Shown here: positions 33,321 to 42,205 of the stretch, one piece after another
Numbering within the stretch: position 1 is the stretch's first letter
Layout: every line of letters starts with the position of its first letter
From: Hydrogenimonas cancrithermarum
GTDB taxonomy: Bacteria; Campylobacterota; Campylobacteria; Campylobacterales; Hydrogenimonadaceae
Assembly (NCBI RefSeq): GCF_030296055.1
Contig: NZ_AP027370.1
Span: forward strand, 1,254,501-1,318,500
Reading direction: 5' to 3'
DNA: 64,000 bases
The notes under the pieces: model-generated
The model's database searches: none
What the model was told of the DNA's origin: nothing
The model's input: only the letters and a program-made list of their open reading frames with translations
Translations under genes and position numbers: made by a program

Positions 33321-34586
33321 ATGGGACAGACCATTACCGAAAAGATTTTCAGCGAGCATATCGGACGCGACGTCAAAGCGGGCGAGATCGTTCGCTGCGA
33401 CATCGACATGGTGATCGGCAACGACATCACGACGCCGATCTCGATCCGTGCGTTCGAAGAGAGCGGCGCGACGAAACTGGCCAATCCCGACGGCTTCTCG
33501 ATCGTCATGGACCACTTCATTCCGGCCAAGGATATCGCCAGCGCCAACCAGGCGAAGATCAGCCGCGAATTCGCCTACAAGCATGACCTCAAACACTTTT
33601 TCGACGAGAAGGATATGGGGATCGAGCATGCGCTGCTGCCTGAAAAGGGGCTTGTCGTACCAGGTGACGTCATCATCGGTGCCGACAGCCACACCTGCAC
33701 CCACGGCGCACTCGGCGCTTTCTCGACCGGGATGGGATCGACCGACCTGGCCTTCGCGATGATCACGGGCGGCAACTGGTTCAAAGTGCCCGAGACGATC
33801 AAGGTCGTTTTCACCGGAAAACCGGGCGAGCACATCTATGGCAAAGACCTGATCCTGGAGCTGATCCGCATGATCGGTGTCGACGGCGCGCTCTACAAGG
33901 CGCTCGAGTTTACCGGCGACACCATCGAATACCTCAGCATGGACGACCGCTTCAGCCTCTGCAACATGGCGATCGAAGCGGGTGCGAAGAGCGGTATCAT
34001 CGCTGTGGACGAGGTTACAAAAGCGTTTCTTGCCGACAAACCACTGGCGCGCGAGCCGAAGTTCCACTACTCCGACCCCGATGCCAAATACTGCCAGACG
34101 ATCGAGATCGATGTCAGCAAGCTCGAACCCGTCATCGCCTACCCGCACCTGCCGAGCAACGGCAAGCCGATCAGCCAGGCCGTCGCGGACGATCTGAAGA
34201 TCGACCAGGTCTTTATCGGAAGCTGCACCAACGGGCGCCTCGGTGACATCAAAATCGCGGCGGAAATCGTCAGAGGCAAGCGTGTCGCACGCCATACCCG
34301 CATGATCGTCACGCCCGCAACCCAAAAGATTCTCAAAGCAGCCGAGAAAGCGGGCTACATCGACACACTGATCGATGCAGGCGCCGTCGTTTCCAACCCC
34401 ACCTGCGGCGCATGCCTGGGGGGCTACATGGGAATCCTCGGCGACAATGAGCGCTGCATCTCCACGACCAACCGCAACTTCGTCGGCCGCATGGGCGCGC
34501 GAAGCAGTGAGATCTACCTCGCCAACTCCGCCGTCGCAGCCGCCAGCGCGATTGCGGGAAAAATCGTCGACCCACGCGATATCTAA
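33321..34586 (+). CDS. leuC: 3-isopropylmalate dehydratase large subunit (aconitase family)
   Basis: Isomerises 2- to 3-isopropylmalate in leucine synthesis with LeuD. The 421-residue length is the archaeal/homoaconitase-like form. Iron-sulfur ligands are the Cys in FIGSCTNGRLGD and the pair in SNPTCGACLGGYMG; GADSHTCTHGALGAFSTGMGSTD is the conserved block near residue 120. leuD is not adjacent. The last base of its stop is the first of mobA. Confidence 0.92.
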   Translation: MGQTITEKIFSEHIGRDVKAGEIVRCDIDMVIGNDITTPISIRAFEESGATKLANPDGFSIVMDHFIPAKDIASANQAKISREFAYKHDLKHFFDEKDMGIEHALLPEKGLVVPGDVIIGADSHTCTHGALGAFSTGMGSTDLAFAMITGGNWFKVPETIKVVFTGKPGEHIYGKDLILELIRMIGVDGALYKALEFTGDTIEYLSMDDRFSLCNMAIEAGAKSGIIAVDEVTKAFLADKPLAREPKFHYSDPDAKYCQTIEIDVSKLEPVIAYPHLPSNGKPISQAVADDLKIDQVFIGSCTNGRLGDIKIAAEIVRGKRVARHTRMIVTPATQKILKAAEKAGYIDTLIDAGAVVSNPTCGACLGGYMGILGDNERCISTTNRNFVGRMGARSSEIYLANSAVAAASAIAGKIVDPRDI

Positions 34587-35167
34587 TGCCCCGGATCCCT
34601 CTCCCCTGCGTCATCTTCGCCGGCGGCAGGAGTTCGCGCATGGGGGAGGACAAGGCACTGCTCCCCTTCGGCGGTTACGCTACACTCGCCGAGTATCAAT
34701 ACCGACGCGTTTCACCTCTTTTCAAGCATACCTGCATCAGCACGAAAACCGATAAATTTCCCTTCAAAGCAACACTTGTATTCGATAGCAAAATGCGCCA
34801 GACCCATGCCCCGACCTCCGGGCTCATCGCCGTATTCAAAACACTCGAAGAGGATGCTTTCTTCGCCCTTGGCGTCGACACCCCCTTCGTAGACGAATCC
34901 GTTATAAAAAAGCTTGTCGAAGCGTATGAAAAAGAGGAGGCCGATGCCATCATCGCCAAGAGCCCCAATGGCATCCACCCGATGTGTGGCATCTACACGA
35001 GAAAGATGTTACCCAGACTCGAAGAGATGGTCGCGAACAACCAGCATCGGCTAGGCTATCTGCTGAAACTCTCGAATACACTCTTCGTCAATTTCCAAAC
35101 GGACGAACCGTTCTTCAACCTAAACTACCCGGAAGAATACAGAACGGCCCTGAAAAAATCCCGATAA
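34586..35167 (+). CDS. mobA: Molybdenum cofactor guanylyltransferase
   Basis: Adds GMP to molybdopterin to make the guanine dinucleotide cofactor used by DMSO-reductase-type enzymes such as the PsrA encoded at 59876-62275. The GTP-binding motif is FAGGRSSRMGEDKALLPFGG; ALGVDTPFVDE carries the metal-binding Asp; SPNGIHPMCGIYTRKML is also conserved. 193 residues. It overlaps leuC by one base (TAATG). Confidence 0.92.
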   Translation: MPRIPLPCVIFAGGRSSRMGEDKALLPFGGYATLAEYQYRRVSPLFKHTCISTKTDKFPFKATLVFDSKMRQTHAPTSGLIAVFKTLEEDAFFALGVDTPFVDESVIKKLVEAYEKEEADAIIAKSPNGIHPMCGIYTRKMLPRLEEMVANNQHRLGYLLKLSNTLFVNFQTDEPFFNLNYPEEYRTALKKSR

Positions 35168-35194
35168 CCGTGATGGAAATATATATGGAGCGAG

Positions 35195-35213
35195 GGAGCG
35201 CTGTCAGCGCTCC
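35195..35213. terminator. Bidirectional hairpin between mobA and the LysR gene
   Basis: GGAGCGC and GCGCTCC pair around TGTCA. The LysR stop codon lies in the loop. No long T-run on either side, so termination may be partial. Confidence 0.5.
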
Positions 35214-36136
35214 AATATCTTGCCCAGCTGCATTCGCGTAAAGTAGATAAACTTGTTGAGTAGAGAAGTTTTGTATTTGTCTTTATGGTAAATCAGAAGA
35301 AACTGCCGTTCGAACCTCAGTTTTTTGATCTTCACCTCGAAGAGATCTTCGCGTTCGAGCTCTTTCATCACACTGATACGCGGCAGACAGGTGAGACATT
35401 TGCCACTCTGGATCAGCATATTTTTGATCGATTCCGGGTGCCCGAGCTCCAAAAAGAGGTTGAGCTGTGTCGCCATGTCGCCAAGATGGGTCAAAAAGAC
35501 TTCCCGCGTTCCGGATCCCTCCTCCCGAAGGATCCACCGTTTGTCCAGAAGTTTGTCGATATAATACCCCTCCTCATTCGAGGCGAGCTCTCTGTCTCCC
35601 GTCACGACGATCAGTTCGTCGAGCCCCACAACCTCCTGTTTGATCGAGGTCGAATCGACATTCCCTTCGACGAATCCCAAGTCGATGGCACCGTTTTCGA
35701 TCATCTCCACGATATTTCTGGTATTGCCGATTTTCAGATTCACTTTCACCCGCGGATAGCTCTTCATATAGTCGCAGATGATCGGAGGGATCAGGTAATC
35801 GGCGATTGTCGTACTCACCCCGATCAGCAGCTCACCGTTATTTTCGTCGTTTTTGAACTCCTCCTCGATATCGTTGAGCTTGCTGACAAGCGGCGCGATC
35901 GCCTCCGCGAAGGCCCTTCCCTTTTCATTGAGCGCGAGTTTCTTGTTGATGCGGTCGAAAAGTTTGTACCCGATGATATTTTCGAGCTCCTTGATCGACA
36001 TCGACACCGCCGACTGACTGAGCCCCATCTTTTCGGCTACTTTGGTCAGATGGCCGGTATGAGCCACCTCGAGAAAAATCTCCATTTGGCGCAGTGTTGC
36101 TTTCATTTTTCTTATCCGTTCTCTCACTAATGTCAA
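35204..36136 (-). CDS. LysR family regulator, YeiE/CysB-like
   Basis: A 310-residue LysR regulator. The helix-turn-helix is TLRQMEIFLEVAHTGHLTKVAEKMGLSQSAVSMSIKELE (about 15-52), followed by a two-lobed periplasmic-binding-like effector domain (ELLIGVSTTIADYLIPPIICDYMKSYPRVKVNL). It is divergent from yeiH; in enterobacteria the LysR protein YeiE controls yeiH and responds to sulfite, so a similar role is likely. Start may be ATG 36136 or the Met at residue 11 (family-like MKATLRQMEIFLEVA). It probably binds the dyads at 36176-36213. Confidence 0.9.
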   Translation of the reverse strand: MTLVRERIRKMKATLRQMEIFLEVAHTGHLTKVAEKMGLSQSAVSMSIKELENIIGYKLFDRINKKLALNEKGRAFAEAIAPLVSKLNDIEEEFKNDENNGELLIGVSTTIADYLIPPIICDYMKSYPRVKVNLKIGNTRNIVEMIENGAIDLGFVEGNVDSTSIKQEVVGLDELIVVTGDRELASNEEGYYIDKLLDKRWILREEGSGTREVFLTHLGDMATQLNLFLELGHPESIKNMLIQSGKCLTCLPRISVMKELEREDLFEVKIKKLRFERQFLLIYHKDKYKTSLLNKFIYFTRMQLGKILER

Positions 36137-36175
36137 ATTTTTTTATTATTGTATCATATTTTGTTTATTTTGTTT

Positions 36176-36213
36176 ATAAGTATTTTTATACTATAATAAT
36201 GAGTGATACTTAT
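36176..36213. promoter_or_regulatory. Operator and promoter between LysR and yeiH
   Basis: ATAAGTAT (36176-36183) and ATACTTAT (36206-36213) are perfect complements, and inside them AGTAT-TTTT-ATACT (36179-36192) forms a second dyad. The yeiH -10 TATAAT (36192-36197) is enclosed. This fits a LysR regulatory site with T-N11-A character covering the -10. Confidence 0.65.
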
Positions 36214-36278
36214 CTCAGTCCAATAATTCCAACAGTAATCCTGATAAATAACACCTCCAACAGACTGAAAGGATCGAC

Positions 36279-37361
36279 ATGGCATTTTCACCCGAAAAAA
36301 GAAAAGGTACCATCAGCGGCATCATTTTCGTCGCACTCGTCGCAGCCTCCGCAACCTACATCGCAGGTCTCGGGCCGGTACAGAAACTCGGCATCTCCCC
36401 GCTTGTCGTCGGTATCGTCATCGGTATCTTCTACGCCAACACACTCCACAACCATTTCCCCGCGGCATGGGAGACGGGTATCGTCTTTTCAGCCAAGAAG
36501 ATTCTTCGCTTCGCAATCGTTTTCTATGGGTTCAGGATCACCTTCCAGCAGATCGCCGAAGTGGGTATCGAAGGGTTCATGGTTTCGCTCATCATGCTCT
36601 CGACCACCTTCATCATGGGAACATGGCTCGGCCACAAAATCTTCAAACTCGACCGCGACACGGCGATGCTGACCGCATCGGGTGCCTCTGTCTGCGGTGC
36701 TGCCGCCGTTCTCGCGACCGAACCCGTACTGAAAGCCGAAGAGCACAAAGCCGCCGTCGCCGTCTCTATGGTCGTACTTTTCGGTACGATCGCGATGTTC
36801 CTCTACCCGGCACTCCTGAAAGCAGGTATCTTTCATATGACACCGCAGGAGTTTGGTATTTACGCCGGTGGCACCATTCATGAGGTGGCGCAGGTCGTCG
36901 CCGTCGGTTCCATCGACGGCCCCGATACCGAAATGGCCAAAGCCGCCGTCATCGTCAAGATGACCCGTGTCATCATGATCGCCCCGATGCTGATACTATT
37001 GGGCATCTACCTCTCCTATACTGCGAAGAAAACGGGTACTGAAGCTGGCGGTGTCAAACTGGTCATACCCTGGTTCGCCGTCTACTTCATCGGAATGGCA
37101 GGCGTCAACTCACTGATCCAGGGATATGTCGAAAGCGGCGCATCCGAAAGTATGGCACAGACGATCCAAAGCACCATCGCCAACATCAACGCCATCGATA
37201 CCTTCCTCCTCACGATGGCGATGACGGCACTCGGAATGGGTACCCGCTTCGCCAAATTCAAAGGGCTTGGCCTCGCACCTCTCTACGCCGCCAGCGCCAT
37301 GTTCGCCTGGCTCGTCATCGGCGGCTACTTCATCACGAAGTGGGTCGTGGCGGTCTTTTAG
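36279..37361 (+). CDS. yeiH: YeiH family putative sulfate/sulfite exporter
   Basis: A 360-residue membrane protein with ten or eleven helices. LGISPLVVGIVIGIFYANTL, FYGFRITFQQIAEVG, LTASGASVCGAAAVLATEPVLKAEEHKAAVAV and YAGGTIHEVAQVVAVG are characteristic of the YeiH/DUF4110-type family (PF03601). Family members are thought to export sulfate or sulfite; related YeiH genes are driven by a sulfite-responsive LysR protein, as the neighbour here suggests. Its end overlaps the convergent epimerase by four bases. Confidence 0.9.
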   Translation: MAFSPEKRKGTISGIIFVALVAASATYIAGLGPVQKLGISPLVVGIVIGIFYANTLHNHFPAAWETGIVFSAKKILRFAIVFYGFRITFQQIAEVGIEGFMVSLIMLSTTFIMGTWLGHKIFKLDRDTAMLTASGASVCGAAAVLATEPVLKAEEHKAAVAVSMVVLFGTIAMFLYPALLKAGIFHMTPQEFGIYAGGTIHEVAQVVAVGSIDGPDTEMAKAAVIVKMTRVIMIAPMLILLGIYLSYTAKKTGTEAGGVKLVIPWFAVYFIGMAGVNSLIQGYVESGASESMAQTIQSTIANINAIDTFLLTMAMTALGMGTRFAKFKGLGLAPLYAASAMFAWLVIGGYFITKWVVAVF

Positions 37362-38404
37362 GATAAAAAGATTTCGTTTCCCTTGAACGCCATCCCGCTC
37401 CCCTGCGGGATGCTTTCATAAAGCAGCGGACTGTCCAGATCCGCATAGCGTATCGTTTCAGGATACGCCATCGCCAATTGAAGCGCCGCCTTGATCGAGG
37501 CGGGGCTTTCGAGCATCGAGCCCATCATGCACTTCACACCCCTCGCTTCACACCACTCCACTATTTCCCGTGCCTTGTAAATGCCGCCGCACTTCATCAG
37601 TTTGATGTTGATCATCTCGGCCGCTTTCGTTCCGATAACCCGTTTGGCATCTTCGAGGGTGAAGACCGACTCGTCGGCGAGAATGGGGATGGGGCTTTGC
37701 GCGGTGACGGCCTGCATCCCCTCGAGATTTTCGGCCGGCAGAGGTTGTTCGATCAGCTCGATGCCAAGATCCGAGACAGCACCGATCATCTTCAGCGCTT
37801 CGGTTTCGCTCCATGCCTGGTTGGCATCGACGAGAAGCAGGGCATCGGGTACGGCCCTCCTGACACCTTCAAGTCGTGCGATGTCCCGACCGTCCCTGCC
37901 GCCCACTTTGACTTTGAGAATGTCGAAGCCCTCGGCGAGAGCTATCCTTGCATCGGCAGCCATCGTACCGGGATCGTTCAGGCTGATCGTGACGTCGGTT
38001 TCGACGGAACGGTTTTCACCACCGAGGAATCGGTAGAGCGGCTGGCACGTCTGCTTGCAAAAGAGATCGTAAAGTGCGATGTCGACGGCTGCTTTGGCAC
38101 TGGTTGCGCCTTTGCAGCTTGTATGAAGGATCTTTTGCACCTCTTCCATCGTTTCGAAAGGTTTGTGCAGCATATTCGGCGCGATCTTCGCCTCGATGGT
38201 CGATCGGATCGATTGAAGATTTTCCCCCGTAATCACTTCGGTGGGCGGCGCCTCGCCGATACCCTGCAGACCGCCGTCCGTGCTTAGCGTCACACGGACC
38301 GCTTCGACATTTTCAACACGCCGCAACGCCGTGACGAAAGGCGTCTTGAGCGGTATTTCAACGGTTGAAAAGACGATATCCGTAATCGTCACGATGCGAT
38401 CCAC
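37358..38404 (-). CDS. L-Ala-D/L-Glu (dipeptide) epimerase, enolase superfamily
   Basis: Epimerises the alpha carbon of the second residue in L-Ala-D-Glu released from murein, so it can be degraded. The 348-residue protein has the muconate-lactonising subgroup layout: KVKVGG with the catalytic Lys pair, metal ligands in LLVDANQAW, ELIEQPL and ILADESV, and the opposite Lys in INIKLMKCGG. The C-terminal MMGSMLESPASIKAALQLA fits dipeptide epimerases. It overlaps the DUF819 gene by 16 bases and is the last gene of a probable murein recycling set. Confidence 0.88.
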   Translation of the reverse strand: MDRIVTITDIVFSTVEIPLKTPFVTALRRVENVEAVRVTLSTDGGLQGIGEAPPTEVITGENLQSIRSTIEAKIAPNMLHKPFETMEEVQKILHTSCKGATSAKAAVDIALYDLFCKQTCQPLYRFLGGENRSVETDVTISLNDPGTMAADARIALAEGFDILKVKVGGRDGRDIARLEGVRRAVPDALLLVDANQAWSETEALKMIGAVSDLGIELIEQPLPAENLEGMQAVTAQSPIPILADESVFTLEDAKRVIGTKAAEMINIKLMKCGGIYKAREIVEWCEARGVKCMMGSMLESPASIKAALQLAMAYPETIRYADLDSPLLYESIPQGSGMAFKGNEIFLS

Positions 38405-39522
38405 CGCAGCGTATAGCCGACCAACAGACCGCCGAAGGTACCGATGAGATACCCCATTATCGCCATCAGCACGGCGATACCGATGAGTGCACGATTATAG
38501 GCGCCGGCGAGAATGGGAGCCGAAGCGACACCACCGATGTTGGCGAGCGAAGCGACGGCAATACTGAAGAGATCGAGCTTGAACTTTTTGGCCACGATGG
38601 CCATCATAAGTGCATGCAGCGCGAGAATGGCAGCGCCGGCAGCGATGTAGCGCGGCACTGCACCAAAGTCGGCAAAATCGGCACGCGAACCGATCAGGGC
38701 GACCAGAAGAAGGAGCATCGTGGAGGCCAGCTCGTTCGAGCCGTTGATACGTGAAAGCGGTGTATAGGCACCAACGAGTCCGGCGAAGGTGGCGACGAGT
38801 ACCGTCCATGTCGTCGTGCCCAAACCTCCGAGATGCATGCCGACGAACTGCGAAACGATGGCGACGGCGAAGGCGGTGCCCAGCAGCAGCCAGTAGCGTT
38901 TGGGGCCGATCGTACAGGCGCATCCGAGATCGGAGAGCACAACCGAACTCTCCACCGCGCCACTCCAGCGTGCAAAAAGCGGGGCGATACGCACGAGAGA
39001 AAGCAGCAGCATCACCCAAAAGGTATAGTCTACGGCATCGACGACGAGGGTATAGCCCATCATCGTTTCGTTGACATTCAGAGCACTTCCGACGGCGAGC
39101 ATGTTGGCTGTACCGCCCATCCAGCTGCCGCATAGTGCACCGAAAAGACCCGCCTCATCCCGGCCAAATCCAAAACTCCAAAAGACGAGGAAAAACGCGA
39201 TGCCAATGGAGAGTGTCGCAGCGACGTAGGCAATGAGCAGCGGCCGGCCGAGTTTCAGAAAACGGCGCAGGTCGACGTGCAGAAGCATCAGAAAGAGCAT
39301 TGCCGGCAAAAGGTTGTTTTTGGCGGTTTTGTAGACGGCGCCGATCGCTTCGTTGCGTTCCCAAAGTCCCGTCTGCGCCGCAACCATCGCCGCCATGTAG
39401 ATCAAAACGATGGCAGGCAGGTAGGTAAAGTAACGCCGGGTACGATCGAAGCGTTCGGCAATGCCGAAAACGGCGGCGATCGAGGCGATAGAGACGAGAT
39501 AGAAGAGCGGCGAGGCGATCAT
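38389..39522 (-). CDS. DUF819 family membrane protein (putative permease)
   Basis: A 377-residue protein with about ten to eleven membrane helices. Diagnostic pieces are NLLPAMLFLMLLHVDLRRFLKLG, LCGSWMGGTANMLAVG and the end segment IANIGGVASAPILAGAYN-like (LANIGGVASAPILAG). DUF819 proteins resemble Na+-coupled secondary transporters but have no proven substrate. Here it overlaps the amidase gene by four bases upstream and the dipeptide epimerase by 16 downstream, which suggests it moves murein-derived peptides. That is inference. Confidence 0.85.
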   Translation of the reverse strand: MIASPLFYLVSIASIAAVFGIAERFDRTRRYFTYLPAIVLIYMAAMVAAQTGLWERNEAIGAVYKTAKNNLLPAMLFLMLLHVDLRRFLKLGRPLLIAYVAATLSIGIAFFLVFWSFGFGRDEAGLFGALCGSWMGGTANMLAVGSALNVNETMMGYTLVVDAVDYTFWVMLLLSLVRIAPLFARWSGAVESSVVLSDLGCACTIGPKRYWLLLGTAFAVAIVSQFVGMHLGGLGTTTWTVLVATFAGLVGAYTPLSRINGSNELASTMLLLLVALIGSRADFADFGAVPRYIAAGAAILALHALMMAIVAKKFKLDLFSIAVASLANIGGVASAPILAGAYNRALIGIAVLMAIMGYLIGTFGGLLVGYTLRWIAS

Positions 39523-40160
39523 GGGGCCGGTTTGAGTGATGGAAAATGGCGGCGAAGGGCTCGCATGAAATCGTTTCCCGGATCGCTCTTGCGTGTACGG
39601 TACCCCGCATCTTTCTCACGCCAGAGCGGGTGCCCTTCGAAACGGCGATACTCATGGTGCCCGATCAGATACTCGATGGTCGGGTATTTTTTCATCAGAT
39701 AACGCACCAGCTCGATATTCGCCTTCAGCTGCGCCGGCGTCAGATCGCCGGGACCGTGAACGCCTCCGACATTTTCGATGCCGATACTGCAGTGGTTGAG
39801 ACCAATGACATGGCGCGCCATCGTCGTCTCATCCATCAACTTGTAGACGGCCCCGTTGCGATCGACAAGGAAATGGGCCGAAACGTTGAGTGACGAAGCT
39901 CCGGCGATGTCGCCTCGGCCCCCGGACAATCTTTCGTCGACGAAACAGCGATAGGCTCCCTCCAAATCCTCCGTCGCCGTATAATGGATGACGATGATTT
40001 TAGGGATGATCCCGATCTCTCCCATTTGAATGCCGTAATGGGTTTTCATATAGGCTTTGGTGAGCGCGACGCGTTCCGGACCGAATGCGATGGGTTTGTC
40101 GACGATATCGAGCGCAAACAGCGAGACAAGACAAAGAAGCCAAAGCAGCGGGAACCTCAA
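39519..40160 (-). CDS. N-acetylmuramoyl-L-alanine amidase (amidase_2/PGRP type), exported
   Basis: Cleaves the bond between N-acetylmuramate and L-Ala. A signal peptide (LLWLLCLVSLFAL) precedes the zinc domain: first His in IIVIHYTATEDL, substrate groove in AHFLVDRNGAVYKLMDETTMARHV and NHCSIGIENVGG, second metal region in LIGHHEYRRFEGHPLW and TRKSDPGNDF. 213 residues. It starts four bases after comM ends and feeds the downstream DUF819 permease and epimerase. Confidence 0.9.
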   Translation of the reverse strand: MRFPLLWLLCLVSLFALDIVDKPIAFGPERVALTKAYMKTHYGIQMGEIGIIPKIIVIHYTATEDLEGAYRCFVDERLSGGRGDIAGASSLNVSAHFLVDRNGAVYKLMDETTMARHVIGLNHCSIGIENVGGVHGPGDLTPAQLKANIELVRYLMKKYPTIEYLIGHHEYRRFEGHPLWREKDAGYRTRKSDPGNDFMRALRRHFPSLKPAP

Positions 40161-40164
40161 TACG

Positions 40165-41673
40165 CTACCCTCTTCTTCTGAAACTCAGCGCCTCCAGAAG
40201 ATGCGCCTTTTCAATGGAATCGCTTCTCTCCAGATCGGCGATGGTGCGCGCCACCTTCTTTACGTTGGCCACGCCGCGGTGGCTCAGGCCGAAACTGTGG
40301 ACCGCTTTGTGCAAAACCGCTTCCGCTTCACCCTCGAGACGGCAGAAGCTCTCGATCTCCCGCTCCTCCAGCTTGCCGTTAAGACGCCGCTGCCCCCGCT
40401 CCATCTGCCGACAGAAGGTGTCGATCACCTTTTGGTGCATCGATGCGGAATCGACCGAAGGCCGGTCGTCCGGGCCACTCTCCTGCATCTGGACGTAGAT
40501 TTCGATCCGATCGAGCAGCGGGTCGGAGAGGCGCTGTTTATAGCGTTTGATCTCGATATCGCTGCAGCGGCAGGGTTGCACGGAGCTGAGCAGATTGCCG
40601 CAGGGACAGGGATTCTGTGCCGCGACAAACATGAAACGGGTCGTATACGCCACTTTACTGTTGACGCGCGAAATGAGCACCCTGTGATCCTGCAGCGGTT
40701 CGCGAAGCGCTTCGAGAACGGTTTTGGAGAAGTGGGGAAATTCGTCGAAAAAGAGGATGCCACCGTTTGCGAGGGCAACCTCCCCGATACGCGCCTGGCT
40801 CGATCCTCCTCCGAAGACACTCGGTTTGCTCGCCGAGTGGTGCGGGGAACGGAACGGGCGCAGCGGCTTGAATGTGGGCTCTTCGTCTCCCAGCAGCGCA
40901 TACTGGTTCGCCTGCAGAATCTCATCGAGCGACATCGGCGGTAAAATATGACACAGGCGTTTGGCGATCATACTCTTTCCGCAGCCCGGGCTCCCCTCCA
41001 TCAGCATATTGTGCATCCCCGCCGCAGCGATCAGTGCAGCCCGCTTGGCCACCTCCTGTCCTTTCACGTCGTGAAAATCTTCCGGGTACTCTCGCAGAAA
41101 GTGAAACCTCTCGGGGCCGATTTCGACCGAGTCCCCCTCGATGGGTGTCGCTTTCACCTCTTTGGGGGCCTGTTCATTTTTGCAGACGGCAACCGCCTCC
41201 GAAAGCGTCTCGACACCGATATAGGTAATGCCTGGAATGAGCGAGAGTTTTTCAAGCGATTCCACAGGCACCATGGCCTTGGTGACGAGGTTTTGATTTT
41301 TAAGAGAAAGCAGGATGGGAAAAATGGAGCGGGTATCTTTGAGCCTGCCGTCGAGCCCGAGCTCGCCAAAAACATAGAGGTTGTCCAGCTCTGTCGGATC
41401 GTTTTGAAGCGCGATGACAAGGGCGATGGCCAAGTCCATATGGCTGCCCGTTTTCTGAAGGTCGGAAGGACTCAGGTTCACGGTGATTTTGAGCGGAGGA
41501 AACGAAAAACCGTTGGTCAGAAGTGCAGCCTTGACCCTCTCTTTCGCCTCCTGTATAGAAGAACTGGCCAATCCGACGATGCCGAATGCCGGCAGCCCTT
41601 TCGTAAAGGTCGCTTCAACGTCGACGGGCTTGGCATCGATGCCGTCAAGCGTCGCGGAAAGCAGCTGCTTCAC
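40165..41673 (-). CDS. comM: ComM/YifB-type Mg-chelatase-like ATPase
   Basis: AAA+ helicase promoting branch migration during natural transformation. An N-terminal Lon-protease-like fold (VDVEATFTKGLPAFGIVGLASSSIQEAKERVKAAL), the Walker A GSPGCGKSMIAKRL, GGILFFDEFPHFSKTVLEALREPLQ as Walker B, and the Cys-rich NPCPCGNLLSSVQPCRCSD insert are all typical. 502 residues. It follows def by one base. Confidence 0.94.
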   Translation of the reverse strand: MKQLLSATLDGIDAKPVDVEATFTKGLPAFGIVGLASSSIQEAKERVKAALLTNGFSFPPLKITVNLSPSDLQKTGSHMDLAIALVIALQNDPTELDNLYVFGELGLDGRLKDTRSIFPILLSLKNQNLVTKAMVPVESLEKLSLIPGITYIGVETLSEAVAVCKNEQAPKEVKATPIEGDSVEIGPERFHFLREYPEDFHDVKGQEVAKRAALIAAAGMHNMLMEGSPGCGKSMIAKRLCHILPPMSLDEILQANQYALLGDEEPTFKPLRPFRSPHHSASKPSVFGGGSSQARIGEVALANGGILFFDEFPHFSKTVLEALREPLQDHRVLISRVNSKVAYTTRFMFVAAQNPCPCGNLLSSVQPCRCSDIEIKRYKQRLSDPLLDRIEIYVQMQESGPDDRPSVDSASMHQKVIDTFCRQMERGQRRLNGKLEEREIESFCRLEGEAEAVLHKAVHSFGLSHRGVANVKKVARTIADLERSDSIEKAHLLEALSFRRRG

Positions 41674-41674
41674 G

Positions 41675-42202
41675 CTACTTCTTTTTCTCTTTCAGCTCTT
41701 TCAGCTTCTTTTTCCACTCTTTCTCGAACTTCTTGCGCTTGAGGAAAGAGAGCTTTTCGATAAAGAGGTGCCCGTCGAGGTGGTCCATCTCGTGCTGAAA
41801 GGCGATGGCAAGCAGCCCGTCGGTTTCGATCTCCCGGCGTTCGCCATGGCGGTCGTAAAACTCCACCTTGACCCACTCGGCACGCTCGACATCGTCGTAG
41901 TACTCCGGCACGCTCAGACACCCTTCCGTATAGGTAGTGAAACCCTTCTTCTCGAGAATCACCGGATTGATCACCTCGATCAGGTTTTCGGGGTACTGGT
42001 TTCCCTCCTCATCCGGAAGGTTGATCAAAAGGGCGCGCAGCGGCACGCCCACCTGGATGGCGGCCAAGCCGATACCGTTGCTAGCCATCATCGTTTCGTT
42101 CATATCGTCGAGCAACGTATGCAGCGTCTCGTCGAACGCCATCACCGGTTTGCTCTGCTGCTTCAGCCGTTTGTCGGGGTAGACGACTATCGGTCGTATC
42201 AT
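41675..42202 (-). CDS. def: Peptide deformylase
   Basis: Removes the N-formyl group from new proteins. All three motifs are present: GIGLAAIQVGV, EGCLSVPEY and the metal-binding QHEMDHLDGHLF. 175 residues with a Lys-rich C terminus (KKLKELKEKKK). In Campylobacter def also lies next to clpP; here the degenerate GGDEF gene lies between them. Confidence 0.96.
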   Translation of the reverse strand: MIRPIVVYPDKRLKQQSKPVMAFDETLHTLLDDMNETMMASNGIGLAAIQVGVPLRALLINLPDEEGNQYPENLIEVINPVILEKKGFTTYTEGCLSVPEYYDDVERAEWVKVEFYDRHGERREIETDGLLAIAFQHEMDHLDGHLFIEKLSFLKRKKFEKEWKKKLKELKEKKK

Positions 42203-42205
42203 TTG

